Part shown: positions 7,409 to 15,335 of the stretch, piece after piece
Layout of the letters: each line of letters starts with the position of its first letter
How positions within the stretch are numbered: the stretch's first letter is position 1
Source: an uncultured Oscillospiraceae bacterium
GTDB lineage: Bacteria; Bacillota; Clostridia; Oscillospirales; Oscillospiraceae
DNA length: 47,180 nt
NCBI GenBank assembly: GCA_910578735.1
Contig: CAJTSQ010000016.1
Span: 1-47,180, forward strand
Reading direction: 5' to 3'
The notes under the pieces: generated by a model
Told to the model about the DNA's origin: nothing
The model's input: the letters and a program-made list of their open reading frames with translations, nothing else
The model's database searches: none
Program-made: the position numbers and the translations under genes

Positions 7409-8533
7409 ATGGCAAAATTTCAGCTGCTCCCCGGCGAGACCCTCATCGGCAAGGGGCACATGACCTACTGGCACGAAAGATATAACTACAGCGGCAAAAG
7501 CGACTCTCTGTCCCCCCGTGTCCACCAGGTCTCGGAATCCACCAAAGTCTATGTCACCAACCGGCGGGTGTTCTGCGCCCACTTTCCCACCGGTATGGAA
7601 TATTTTAACTGGCCGCTGGAGGAGCTGCGGGGCTATCAGCGGGGCACCCGCCTCAAGTTCCCCTCTGTGACCGTCCTCACCCGGGACGGCGGGCAGTTTA
7701 CGTTCTGCTGTGTACAGGCCAGACAGCTGGCCCGGTGGCTGAGGCAGGCCGGTCTGCCCGAGGTGGACATCGACTCTATTGTTCCTCCCATGACCCGGGA
7801 GGAAAAGGTCCGCCGCCTGCCGGGGCGGATCGCCTTCTACCTGCTGGGAATTTTGTCCCTCCTGGCGGTGTTCGCCCTGCCCACCAGCTGGGTCTATGAC
7901 CTGGGCCTCAAAGCCGGCACGGAACAGGGCCAGCGGCCCGGCGCTCAGGTGCAGACAGTCCAGACGCGGGAGGATATTCATACCCTTATCCTGGCCAATG
8001 CCCCGGCCACCGTCTCTCCGGAGGGGCTGATCCCCTGCCCCCTGGCCCGTCTGCGGGACAGCGAACAGTCCAACCGCCGTATCCACTACAGTTCGGGCCG
8101 ACGCTCCAGCAGGACCTTCCAGGGCTTTGACGACTACCGCGTCCTCCCCCGGGACCCCGGCGCTCTGGACCGGCTCTGGCAGCTTCTGTGGGGCGGCACC
8201 TATAACAGCGGCTACTATCTGAAGCCTTTGGAGGACGGGACCTATCTGTGCGTCTATCTGGACGACTGCGCCTTCCTGTTCGGGGAGCCGGAGGAGCTGT
8301 ACACCGGCGTTCTGCGCTCCACAGACGCCCCGGAGGAGGCCCGGATGCTCCATGCCATGGAGGCGGCGGGGTACGACCTGGACACCAGCTTCATCCTGGA
8401 TATGTACCGCCACGGAAAGGTGAATGAGTTCGCCGATATCGCAATGCGGGGCGGGGTTTGGCTCACGGGATTTTTCATCGCCGTCTATCTACATGTCTCC
8501 ATCCAGGACAGGAAAAAGCAGCCGGCCCCGTGA
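7409..8533 (+). CDS. Membrane protein of unknown function with GRAM/PH-like N-terminus
   Basis: 374 residues, with AAAGGAGG before the ATG. The first ~125 residues (LLPGETLIGKGHMTYWHERY, VYVTNRRVFCAHF, LEELRGYQRG) resemble bacterial GRAM/PH-like domains, which often begin with 'gE.ii..g.....' and contain 'l..T.rRl'. A hydrophobic segment near residues 140-160 (IAFYLLGILSLLAVFALPTSW) crosses the membrane. A polar domain of ~180 residues follows, with YNSGYYLKPLEDGTYLCVYL. A second helix near the end (GGVWLTGFFIAVYLHVSI) returns to the cytoplasm. I do not recognise the central domain and assign no function. It appears monocistronic, with its own promoter and a terminator that overlaps its stop codon. 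Confidence 0.75.
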   Translation: MAKFQLLPGETLIGKGHMTYWHERYNYSGKSDSLSPRVHQVSESTKVYVTNRRVFCAHFPTGMEYFNWPLEELRGYQRGTRLKFPSVTVLTRDGGQFTFCCVQARQLARWLRQAGLPEVDIDSIVPPMTREEKVRRLPGRIAFYLLGILSLLAVFALPTSWVYDLGLKAGTEQGQRPGAQVQTVQTREDIHTLILANAPATVSPEGLIPCPLARLRDSEQSNRRIHYSSGRRSSRTFQGFDDYRVLPRDPGALDRLWQLLWGGTYNSGYYLKPLEDGTYLCVYLDDCAFLFGEPEELYTGVLRSTDAPEEARMLHAMEAAGYDLDTSFILDMYRHGKVNEFADIAMRGGVWLTGFFIAVYLHVSIQDRKKQPAP

Positions 8534-8546
8534 GGGCCGGCTGTTT
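8519..8546 (+). terminator. Terminator overlapping the stop codon of the preceding gene
   Basis: The 10-bp stem CAGCCGGCCC / GGGCCGGCTG is followed by TTT. The stop TGA (8531-8533) lies in the loop, so the last coding bases form half of the hairpin. Confidence 0.75.
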
Positions 8547-8564
8547 CATTCCAAAATATCTCTG

Positions 8565-9341
8565 TTACACCACAGCCTCAAAGCCGGACTTTTTCTCCTC
8601 ATCCTGCCGCGTTTCCTGAGCGGGGTTGGCTTTGGTGGTGGTGCGGGTGGTGCCGCCGGAGACGTACACATCGCCGCATTCGGGGCAGATGGCGGTGTGG
8701 ATGGTTACAGACTGGTTGACCACCTTGCGATCCTCCCGCTGGGCCTTGGCCTGTTCCCGGACCACGTGCTCCTGCTCGTGGCCCCGAACGGCAGAGGCGG
8801 CCTGCTCAGGGGCAACATTGGTGGCGGTCTTGAAGGAGACGCCTGGGTCGTCGGAGCCGTCCTGATACTTGCGGTTTTTGCAGGTCTGGCACTCAGACTC
8901 CTCCATGACCTCCTGGGGGGACTTGGCCTCCTCCCCCTCCAGGCCTGTCAGCTTGTCCGGGTTCTCGTCCTGCTCTCCGGCCAGCAGCTTCTCCAGGCCC
9001 TTGGACTGGTTCCAGCCCAGCAGCTCGTTCTCCAGGTCTTCCGCCTTGCCGTCCAGATACTGGATACGGGAACGCACCGCCATCTCGGCGGGGTCGGCCC
9101 CCTCCCGCATGGTGGGGAAGATGAACGGGCTGTCCTCCTGAATCACCTGAGAGGCCCCCCGCTGGACGGACGGCACCCGGTCTACCGGGGGCACGGGGGC
9201 CGTCTGGGCACGGGACACCGGACTCACCGGCTCGGTGCCGGTGGGATTGAATCTCTGATTTTGGAACGCGTTCCTATTTTGATAGATGGAATAGTAACCG
9301 CCGATGCTGCCATATCCTCCGATTGCGCCAATGGCTGACAT
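8565..9341 (-). CDS. SprA-related putative zinc metalloprotease (CJM1_0395-like)
   Basis: 258 residues. The N-terminus is rich in Gly, Tyr, Asn and Gln, and a Pro/Val-rich low-complexity stretch follows (~35-65). A helical region at ~85-140 is next. The conserved core runs from ~150 with CQTC (151-154), DDPGVSFKTATNV and the zinc-binding-like HEQEH (188-192) in RGHEQEHVVREQA. A second cysteine pair CPEC (219-222) follows. This core matches the SprA-related family, annotated as putative metalloproteases; catalytic activity is inferred from HExxH only. No signal peptide is seen, so it is probably cytoplasmic. It has its own promoter (9378-9406) and is not part of the polysaccharide operon behind it. 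Confidence 0.75.
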   Translation of the reverse strand: MSAIGAIGGYGSIGGYYSIYQNRNAFQNQRFNPTGTEPVSPVSRAQTAPVPPVDRVPSVQRGASQVIQEDSPFIFPTMREGADPAEMAVRSRIQYLDGKAEDLENELLGWNQSKGLEKLLAGEQDENPDKLTGLEGEEAKSPQEVMEESECQTCKNRKYQDGSDDPGVSFKTATNVAPEQAASAVRGHEQEHVVREQAKAQREDRKVVNQSVTIHTAICPECGDVYVSGGTTRTTTKANPAQETRQDEEKKSGFEAVV

Positions 9342-9377
9342 GTGCGGACACCCCTTTCTTCTTCATTTTACACAGTT

Positions 9378-9406
9378 ATTATATCCCATTCTCCCCGCAA
9401 ACGCAA
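9378..9406 (-). promoter_or_regulatory. Sigma-A promoter of the SprA-like gene
   Basis: TTGCGT (9406-9401), 17 bases, TATAAT (9383-9378) on the minus strand. Confidence 0.65.
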
Positions 9407-9410
9407 GAGC

Positions 9411-9435
9411 AAAAATAGCGCAACCAGGCTGCGGC
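9411..9435 (-). terminator. Weak terminator at the end of the polysaccharide operon
   Basis: On the minus strand GCCGCAG-cctgg-TTGCGC can pair with one bulge and one G-U pair, and is followed by TATTTTT. It lies just past the stop codon of the last operon gene at 9440. The stem is short, so some read-through is likely. Confidence 0.45.
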
Positions 9436-9439
9436 AAAG

Positions 9440-10411
9440 CTATGGACTCCTGCTCTCCTCACTGGTCTGCTCTTTCCCCTTTTTCCAGTTCTCCAAGAGC
9501 TTTCCCAGCCGGCGCTTCAGCCGGCCCGACCTGACCTCTATCCAGCGGATTTCCATCCAGGCAGCAGCGCACCGAGCTCTCTGCCCGTATTTTCGGGCCA
9601 GCGCATACCGCCGCCGCAATTTCCACAGGCGTATCCGCCGCAGGTGATCCGGCGCCGTTATCCCGCAGATGCCGGCCAGCTCGTCCACCAGAGCTTCAAA
9701 GGCGGCGTAGCGCTGTTCCTCCTCCTGTCTGGTCCGTGCCCGCCTGGAATGGCTGTCCGGCCTGACCCGGACCGTGTAGAGCGCTTCCGCTATGGTGTGG
9801 CAGGGGTAGTGGTACAGGACCGGCAGCAGCATCTGAAAATTCTGCCCCACCTCATACTCAGGTATTCTGCACAGGGGATAGAAACGCAGCAGGGCCGCAG
9901 TCCGCAGCATGTAGCAGCCACAGCACAGAAAGGTCTGTCCCTCCAGGATAGGGAAAAACAGCCGCTCACAGTCCGGCGGTCCCAGCCGCTCCCCCCGGGG
10001 TGCGGGTCCTCCCCGCTCGTCCAGGTAGCGCATCTGGGAGCGGACACACTGATACCCGGCATGGGCCCGCAAAAATTCCACACGCTTTTCAACCGATTCC
10101 GGCTCCAAAATGTCATCGCTGTCCGGCCATACGAGAAATTCTCCCCGCACCCAGGGCAGTCCCCGGTTGATGGCCGCCGAGGCGCTGTGATGCGGGCCGG
10201 TGAGAATGCGATAGTCAAACCCTCTTGCTAAAAACTTCTCCCGATATTGCTCCGCTATGGACAGGGTCCCGTCCTGGGAGCCGTCATCCACCAGAATCAT
10301 CTCCAGGTCATTCCAGGTCTGGGCCAGGACGGAGTCCAGCATGGCGGCCAGATAGTCCTGCCCGTTGTAGACCGGTGTGACCACCGACACCAGTCCCTCC
10401 CTTCCGTCCAC
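9440..10411 (-). CDS. Family 2 glycosyltransferase (last gene of polysaccharide operon)
   Basis: 323 residues. The GT-A fold opens at once with VSVVTPVYNGQDYLAAMLDS and the nucleotide-binding DDGSQDGT. The metal-binding DxD region appears as WPDSDDIL near residue 95. The C-terminus beyond ~250 is very basic (RLWKLRRRYALARKYG), which suggests peripheral membrane contact. No transmembrane helix is obvious. It should transfer a sugar from a nucleotide donor to the lipid-linked repeat unit on the cytoplasmic face of the membrane; donor and acceptor cannot be read from sequence. It starts 4 bases after the ABC transporter gene ends, the tight spacing seen throughout the operon. Confidence 0.9.
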   Translation of the reverse strand: MDGREGLVSVVTPVYNGQDYLAAMLDSVLAQTWNDLEMILVDDGSQDGTLSIAEQYREKFLARGFDYRILTGPHHSASAAINRGLPWVRGEFLVWPDSDDILEPESVEKRVEFLRAHAGYQCVRSQMRYLDERGGPAPRGERLGPPDCERLFFPILEGQTFLCCGCYMLRTAALLRFYPLCRIPEYEVGQNFQMLLPVLYHYPCHTIAEALYTVRVRPDSHSRRARTRQEEEQRYAAFEALVDELAGICGITAPDHLRRIRLWKLRRRYALARKYGQRARCAAAWMEIRWIEVRSGRLKRRLGKLLENWKKGKEQTSEESRSP

Positions 10412-10414
10412 GGC

Positions 10415-12112
10415 TCACCGCACCTTTCTCAGCTTCCGGTCTTCCAATCGGTACACATGGTCGCACGCATCGGCCAGGGCCATATGGTGGGTGACAATCA
10501 GCAGGGCCTTTCCCTGCGTCACGCCCCGAATCGTGTCCATCACATTCTTCTCTGTCTTCACGTCCAGCGCGGCGGTCGCCTCGTCCATCACCAGGATTTC
10601 AAACTCTTTATACAGCGCCCGGGCCAGCGCGATGAGCTGGCGCTGGCCGCCGGAAATGGACACGCCGTTCTCTCCGATCAATGTATCCAATCCGTCTTTC
10701 ATCTGCCTGACGCTCTCCCAGATATGAACATGCCGCAGACAGTCTATGATCCTGTCCTCGTCTTCCTTGCCCTTCTCCGCCATAAAGGCGACATTATTTC
10801 GCACCGTTTCGTTGTTCAAATAAACAATCTGGGGAATATAGCTGACCAGTCTGCCCAGGTCCGCCTGACACGGCCCATCTCCGTCCATGCCGGTTACGAT
10901 GTCAAAATCATCATACCAGATATGCCCCGCTTCCGGACGCAGCAGTCCAAAGAGCAGGTCCAACACAGTGGTCTTCCCCACCCCAAAGCAGCCGACGACA
11001 GCGGTGGACTCCCCTGCGGCCACATCCATATCCGCCTGGTCCAGAATCAGCTCTCCCCCCGGATAGCGAAAGGTTACGCCCCGCATCCGGATTCCCTCCT
11101 TCAGCGTGACATGCTTCAGGCGCAGCGCCTCCCGCTCGGTTTTCGCCCGTTTCAGCCGGTCATACCGCTCCAGATTATTCCGGACCGCGTCCACGCTTTT
11201 AAAGCCAAAGGAGAGATTGGTTAAGGCGGTCACAATCCGTTTTGCGATTGGAATCATGCGGATAAACAGGACCAGGAACGTCACGGTTCCCGGCAGAACG
11301 CTCGGCAGACTCATCCCCGCCGCCAGGCTGAGGGCCAGCAGGAATACCAGCCCCGCCTCCAGCACGCCCCCCAGGATGGCCCCCTGAATGCCTGTCATGC
11401 GGGCGTAATGTCTCTGGACCCGGGTATAATCCGCAACGGCCATTTTATATCTCTCTAACAGCCGGCCGCTGCGGCTGTCGATTTTGAGCTCCTTATACGC
11501 GCCATAGGCGGTGGACAGGATACCATTCACCTTCAGGTCCAGCCGGCGTTTTTCCGCCCCATACAGGATGGTTCTCGCCCGATTGTACCGATAGGTCACC
11601 ACGATCATGGCCGCCACTGCCGCGCATCCCACCGCCCCGACCCACCGGGCCACATAGATCATCGCACAAAAATGGATGGCCAGCGTAACAAAATTGACCG
11701 CCAGGGTGATGGTTGTCGTAATCAGCTCCGACGCCCCCGCTACGTCATACCGCGCCGCGGTTTTGGCCTGGTCCGCAGTCCTTTTGTTGTGATCTACCAC
11801 TTCTTCCAGTGCGTACAGCTCATAGATTTTCGTGGTCCAATCCTGGGCAATATTTGTAATCAGCCCGGTGGAGACGTAGACCTTCACCAGGTCAAACCCG
11901 CTGATGAGCAGCAAAATCAGTCCGGAAAGAACCACCTTTGTGAACAGCTCCTCGTCCGACTGCCGGGCAAAGGCCTGGGTGAGGATCGGGATGAGGATTA
12001 CCGTCCGGAGCAGCTCGGCCGCCGGGCTGAACAGCGACAGACCGCCGAAGCAAAACAGCTCGTTTCGCTCCCGGGGCTCCAAAAAATACAACAAGCGAAT
12101 CATTTTGTCCAT
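10415..12112 (-). CDS. PglK-like ABC transporter, fused permease and ATPase
   Basis: 565 residues from ATG 12112, which has TAGGAGG 6 bases upstream. This equals the length of PglK-type lipid-linked oligosaccharide flippases. Residues 1-~320 form a six-helix exporter domain. The ATPase domain has Walker A GCFGVGKTT, signature ISGGQRQ, Walker B EILVMDEATAALD and the switch histidine in VTHHM. All ATPase motifs are intact, so it is likely an active half-transporter working as a homodimer. It may flip a lipid-linked glycan or export a lipid or glycan precursor. The operon also encodes a Wzx-type flippase (15336-16865), so the two may handle different substrates. It begins 10 bases past the end of the F420-dehydrogenase-beta-like gene. 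Confidence 0.9.
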   Translation of the reverse strand: MDKMIRLLYFLEPRERNELFCFGGLSLFSPAAELLRTVILIPILTQAFARQSDEELFTKVVLSGLILLLISGFDLVKVYVSTGLITNIAQDWTTKIYELYALEEVVDHNKRTADQAKTAARYDVAGASELITTTITLAVNFVTLAIHFCAMIYVARWVGAVGCAAVAAMIVVTYRYNRARTILYGAEKRRLDLKVNGILSTAYGAYKELKIDSRSGRLLERYKMAVADYTRVQRHYARMTGIQGAILGGVLEAGLVFLLALSLAAGMSLPSVLPGTVTFLVLFIRMIPIAKRIVTALTNLSFGFKSVDAVRNNLERYDRLKRAKTEREALRLKHVTLKEGIRMRGVTFRYPGGELILDQADMDVAAGESTAVVGCFGVGKTTVLDLLFGLLRPEAGHIWYDDFDIVTGMDGDGPCQADLGRLVSYIPQIVYLNNETVRNNVAFMAEKGKEDEDRIIDCLRHVHIWESVRQMKDGLDTLIGENGVSISGGQRQLIALARALYKEFEILVMDEATAALDVKTEKNVMDTIRGVTQGKALLIVTHHMALADACDHVYRLEDRKLRKVR

Positions 12113-12122
12113 CAAAATCCTC

Positions 12123-13202
12123 CTACCTGCTCGCCAGCCGGAGCCAGATTCTAAAGGGAATGCGCCCATACAGCCGCATCAGCAGCGACCGCCTGGGCGA
12201 CGGCTGAACAGGTCTGTTCAGCCGGGGCTGCGCTTCGTTGGCCGCGTCCTCCGGGCGGCACTGGAACCACCGTGCCTCCCCCTTGACCCGGTCCCAGAGC
12301 CTGGCTCCTGCAGGGGTGTGGCAGAGGACGACGGAACAGCCTGCGCCGTCGTCAAAACCGGGCCGCACTCCGTCTATGCCCCAAAAGTCTCCCAGCGTCA
12401 GATCGGAACTCCGCTCCACTGTGGCGTACCTGCACTGGAAACAGGCGGGCCGGATATTGACATTTTTAAAGTAGGTCCGGCAGAAGGGGTCCTGGCCCAG
12501 GGGGCGGACCTGCTCTTTCTTCCCGATCCGAAAGGAACAGGCCCGCCCGTGCGCAGCCCGCTTATCCCGGAACATGAATTCCTGAAGCGGGCCACCCCAC
12601 GTTTTCTCCAGGTATTTTACATAGCGCCCCCAGATACCCGGCGACGGGACGCCATAACAGATCAGGTCCACCAGGATCGCCCCGCTCCGGCCCTCCCCCA
12701 GATAGGCGCGCACCGCGTCTGTCTGGCAGGGGGTCCCGCAGAACAGCACCGGCCCCTCCCGCAGGCGGAGGCGCAATTCCTCCCACACCTGAGACAGGTC
12801 GCTCTGCACGTACTTTGTCCTGGTTATTTGGGGCAGCGCCTCCCTGCCTCGGACGCAGATATGCCGTACAACGCCCCCCTCCAGCAGGGCCGCGCCAAAG
12901 ACCGCGCCCCCCTGGTCCAAGATATGGGAGGCCAGGAGAGGGAACATCCCGCCGGAGGAGCCCATGGCCCGCGTCCCCTCCCCGGCCTGGACGCCGTAAC
13001 AGACGGGCGCCGCCGTCTGTGCGCCTCCCTGGAGGACAGGACAGACCTCTGTACACTTCCCGCACCCGATGCACAGGGCAGAATCTATCTCCGGGTACAG
13101 GAACCCCTCCCGGTCGGGGCGCATCCGGATGGCGCCACTCCCGCAGACCGCCCCGCACACGCCGCAGCCCGTACACCGGGACCGCTCAGTCAGCCTGTTC
13201 AT
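12123..13202 (-). CDS. Coenzyme F420 hydrogenase/dehydrogenase beta-subunit-like iron-sulfur protein
   Basis: ~359 residues from ATG 13202; a GTG two codons earlier (13208) is also possible. The N-terminus carries two 4Fe-4S ferredoxin motifs: CTGCGVCGAVCGSGA and CIGCGKCTEVCPV. The F420H2-dehydrogenase beta N- and C-terminal domains follow, with GSSGGMFPLLASHIL, VLFCGTPCQTDAVRAYLG, DLICYGVPSP and SDLTLGDFWG. Such proteins occur often beside polysaccharide pyruvyl transferase genes in gut Firmicutes, as here. Their exact role is not established; a redox step on a sugar or carrier is a guess. The organism need not make F420, since related proteins use flavin. Its start overlaps the end of the GT2 gene behind it. 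Confidence 0.88.
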   Translation of the reverse strand: MNRLTERSRCTGCGVCGAVCGSGAIRMRPDREGFLYPEIDSALCIGCGKCTEVCPVLQGGAQTAAPVCYGVQAGEGTRAMGSSGGMFPLLASHILDQGGAVFGAALLEGGVVRHICVRGREALPQITRTKYVQSDLSQVWEELRLRLREGPVLFCGTPCQTDAVRAYLGEGRSGAILVDLICYGVPSPGIWGRYVKYLEKTWGGPLQEFMFRDKRAAHGRACSFRIGKKEQVRPLGQDPFCRTYFKNVNIRPACFQCRYATVERSSDLTLGDFWGIDGVRPGFDDGAGCSVVLCHTPAGARLWDRVKGEARWFQCRPEDAANEAQPRLNRPVQPSPRRSLLMRLYGRIPFRIWLRLASR

Positions 13203-14202
13203 GGGCACCTCGATCTCTCAGCCAATGATAGATGCAGCCGATAAACTGGTAGAGCGGATAACAGTGAAAGGCCAGCCAGAACTTTGCCCTGAGAAATCCG
13301 GGAATACTCGGGTAAGCCGGGCCTTGTACCTGCTGCTTGGCAATCTCTCTCCAGCACTCCACCATCTGACGGTTGCGGCTGCGGCGGTCCACACGGTATT
13401 CATACAGCAGACGCTCCACCGCAAGCTGATTTATGGCGCTTGCGTTGGCCGGTCTGCCCTGCTTCAGCTCGTTGTCTGATACGTCCCTGTAAAACTGATG
13501 ACGAACCTCATACACCTGGGGTCTCCGCCTCCTAGTCAAACTCTGTGAATTTTTCCTCTGATAATACCATTTCGGCCAAAACAGAACCAAATCCGCCCCC
13601 TGGCCCATGGACTGATATAAAAACTTGGCATCCTCACTGCTGGGCATCTCCTCGTCAAAGGTATGGACCTTTAAAGCACTTCTGCGTACCAACGCCCCCC
13701 CTATTTGATTTGAGACACGAATATCACGCCTGAGAAAGCAAAATGCTTGCACAGCCGTCTGGGAATCCAGATAAACATATTGTATTTCCTCGTCACTTGC
13801 CGCTGGGAATAAAGCTCGTTCCTCGATCCTCACAGAATTGGAACGTGTAATTGCGGCCCCTGTCTCTTTGGCCAGGGCGAGGAGGGTTTGGAGGAGGCGG
13901 GGGTGAATGCCGTCGTCGCTGTCCAGAAAGAACAGGTACTCCCCCTGGGCCACCCTCATGGCCGAGTTCCGCGCGGCGGATACTCCCCGGTTCTCCTGCC
14001 GCAGGAGCTTGATCCGCCGGTCCTCCGCGCACAGCTTTTCACACAGTGCCGCACTGCCGTCGGTGGATCCGTCGTCCACCAAAATGAGTTCAAAGTCGGA
14101 ACAGGTCTGCCCCAGCACGGAGCGCACGCACGCCTCCAGATAGGGCTCTGTATTATAGACCGGTACGATAACAGAAACCAGTGACAAATGCTTCAACTCC
14201 AC
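13186..14202 (-). CDS. Family 2 glycosyltransferase
   Basis: 338 residues from a GTG that directly follows the TGA of the pyruvyl transferase gene. A TTG five codons later is an alternative start. The catalytic GT-A domain has VSVIVPVYNTEPYLEACVRS, LVDDGSTDGS, NRGVSAARNSAM and the metal-binding FFLDSDDGIHP. The family is typical of capsule and teichoic-type glycan assembly; the region beyond ~220 is variable and basic. It probably adds one sugar to the repeat unit on the cytoplasmic face of the membrane, but the donor sugar is unknown. Its 3' end overlaps the start of the F420-dehydrogenase-beta-like gene by about 17 bases, which suggests translational coupling. Confidence 0.9.
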   Translation of the reverse strand: MELKHLSLVSVIVPVYNTEPYLEACVRSVLGQTCSDFELILVDDGSTDGSAALCEKLCAEDRRIKLLRQENRGVSAARNSAMRVAQGEYLFFLDSDDGIHPRLLQTLLALAKETGAAITRSNSVRIEERALFPAASDEEIQYVYLDSQTAVQAFCFLRRDIRVSNQIGGALVRRSALKVHTFDEEMPSSEDAKFLYQSMGQGADLVLFWPKWYYQRKNSQSLTRRRRPQVYEVRHQFYRDVSDNELKQGRPANASAINQLAVERLLYEYRVDRRSRNRQMVECWREIAKQQVQGPAYPSIPGFLRAKFWLAFHCYPLYQFIGCIYHWLRDRGAHEQAD

Positions 14203-15327
14203 TCATAGGTATTTACGGATAAATCTGATAGAACGCTCTCGCTCCGCCTCCAGGCGCTCCCGCACCTCTGACCAGCGGAGGGCTTCCCAAACCGCCCCCT
14301 TCTCCGGGACAGAGGTTCCTGCCGCCTTTCTCGCCTCCAAGCCCAGCTTCTCCAGCAGGTCCGTCAAGCGGGGATTTTTGCCGGCATTCCGGACCAGCGG
14401 GAAGACAAGGAAAGGCTTTTCAAACAGGATGGAAAAGGCGGCCCCGTGGAAGGAATTGGTGAGCACGCAGGCCGCGCCCCGGACATACCCCGCAAACTCC
14501 AGCGGACCGATGCCGGCCCGCCGCTCTGCCCAGGCCAGCGGCGGGGCGTTCCGGAAAAAGCTCACATCCACCACAGGCACGCCCAGTTCCCGGCCCACTT
14601 GGTGGGCATACTCCATCAGGAACTCATTCATTTCCGTCTGATAGACCAGCACATAGCCTTTTTCCGCCGGAGTCACGGCAAGCTTCTCCCACTCCCGCCG
14701 CTCCAGCAGGAACACAGGGTCCAGCACGTCCGTCACCTTCCGGCCCAAAAGCGCCTCCATGCCGGGAACCGCACTCTGCTCCCGCAGGGATATACCGTCA
14801 AACGCCCTCCCCACCTGGGCGGAAAAGGCCTCCCGGTATGCCTCCGGCAGCTCGGTCCCGCCCAGGCTGGCCCCGTAGGCGGCCAGCCGGCCGCCCCGGG
14901 CCGAAGCCTTCCCAATGTACGCATCGTCTATACCCAAGGTGATCTCCGGGTTCCAAATCTGATCGCTGCCTACAAAGACCCGATCATACCCCTCCAGGCA
15001 GAGCTCCTCCGCACTGCGCAGAGGGGCGCGGGCCGTCAGATACCGGCGGCGAAAGGACGCCATCGCCTTCCGCCGCCGCAGAAAGGTCCCATTGGGGAAG
15101 GGGCGCCGCAGCCAGGCTTTTAAGCACTCTTTCACCTGAAGCCGCGCCTCCCCGGCCCAGTTCTGATACCGGGGCGCAAACCACCGGTAGCGCCCCTCCA
15201 GCCGATAGGGGGCATATGGGATGATCTCCGTCTCCCGGCCCAGCTCCTCCAAGCAGCGCTTCAGCCCATAGGCCTGAAGCATCGCCCCGTAGTCATCCGC
15301 CCAGTAAAATGTCAACAGTCCAACCAT
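14203..15327 (-). CDS. Polysaccharide pyruvyl transferase family protein
   Basis: 374 residues. The opening VGLLTFYWADDYGAMLQAYG and the central VFVGSDQIWNPE are typical of the CsaB/WcaK-like family. C-terminal motifs include NSFHGAAFSILFEKPFLVF. The family usually attaches a pyruvate ketal to a sugar from phosphoenolpyruvate and so adds negative charge; some members do other transfers, so the assignment is at family level. It lies directly before a GT2 gene and the F420-dehydrogenase-beta-like gene, a combination often seen together. Only 8 bases separate it from the flippase gene behind it. No signal peptide or transmembrane segment was seen, so it should act in the cytoplasm before export. 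Confidence 0.9.
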   Translation of the reverse strand: MVGLLTFYWADDYGAMLQAYGLKRCLEELGRETEIIPYAPYRLEGRYRWFAPRYQNWAGEARLQVKECLKAWLRRPFPNGTFLRRRKAMASFRRRYLTARAPLRSAEELCLEGYDRVFVGSDQIWNPEITLGIDDAYIGKASARGGRLAAYGASLGGTELPEAYREAFSAQVGRAFDGISLREQSAVPGMEALLGRKVTDVLDPVFLLERREWEKLAVTPAEKGYVLVYQTEMNEFLMEYAHQVGRELGVPVVDVSFFRNAPPLAWAERRAGIGPLEFAGYVRGAACVLTNSFHGAAFSILFEKPFLVFPLVRNAGKNPRLTDLLEKLGLEARKAAGTSVPEKGAVWEALRWSEVRERLEAERERSIRFIRKYL

Positions 15328-15335
15328 TCTTTTCC

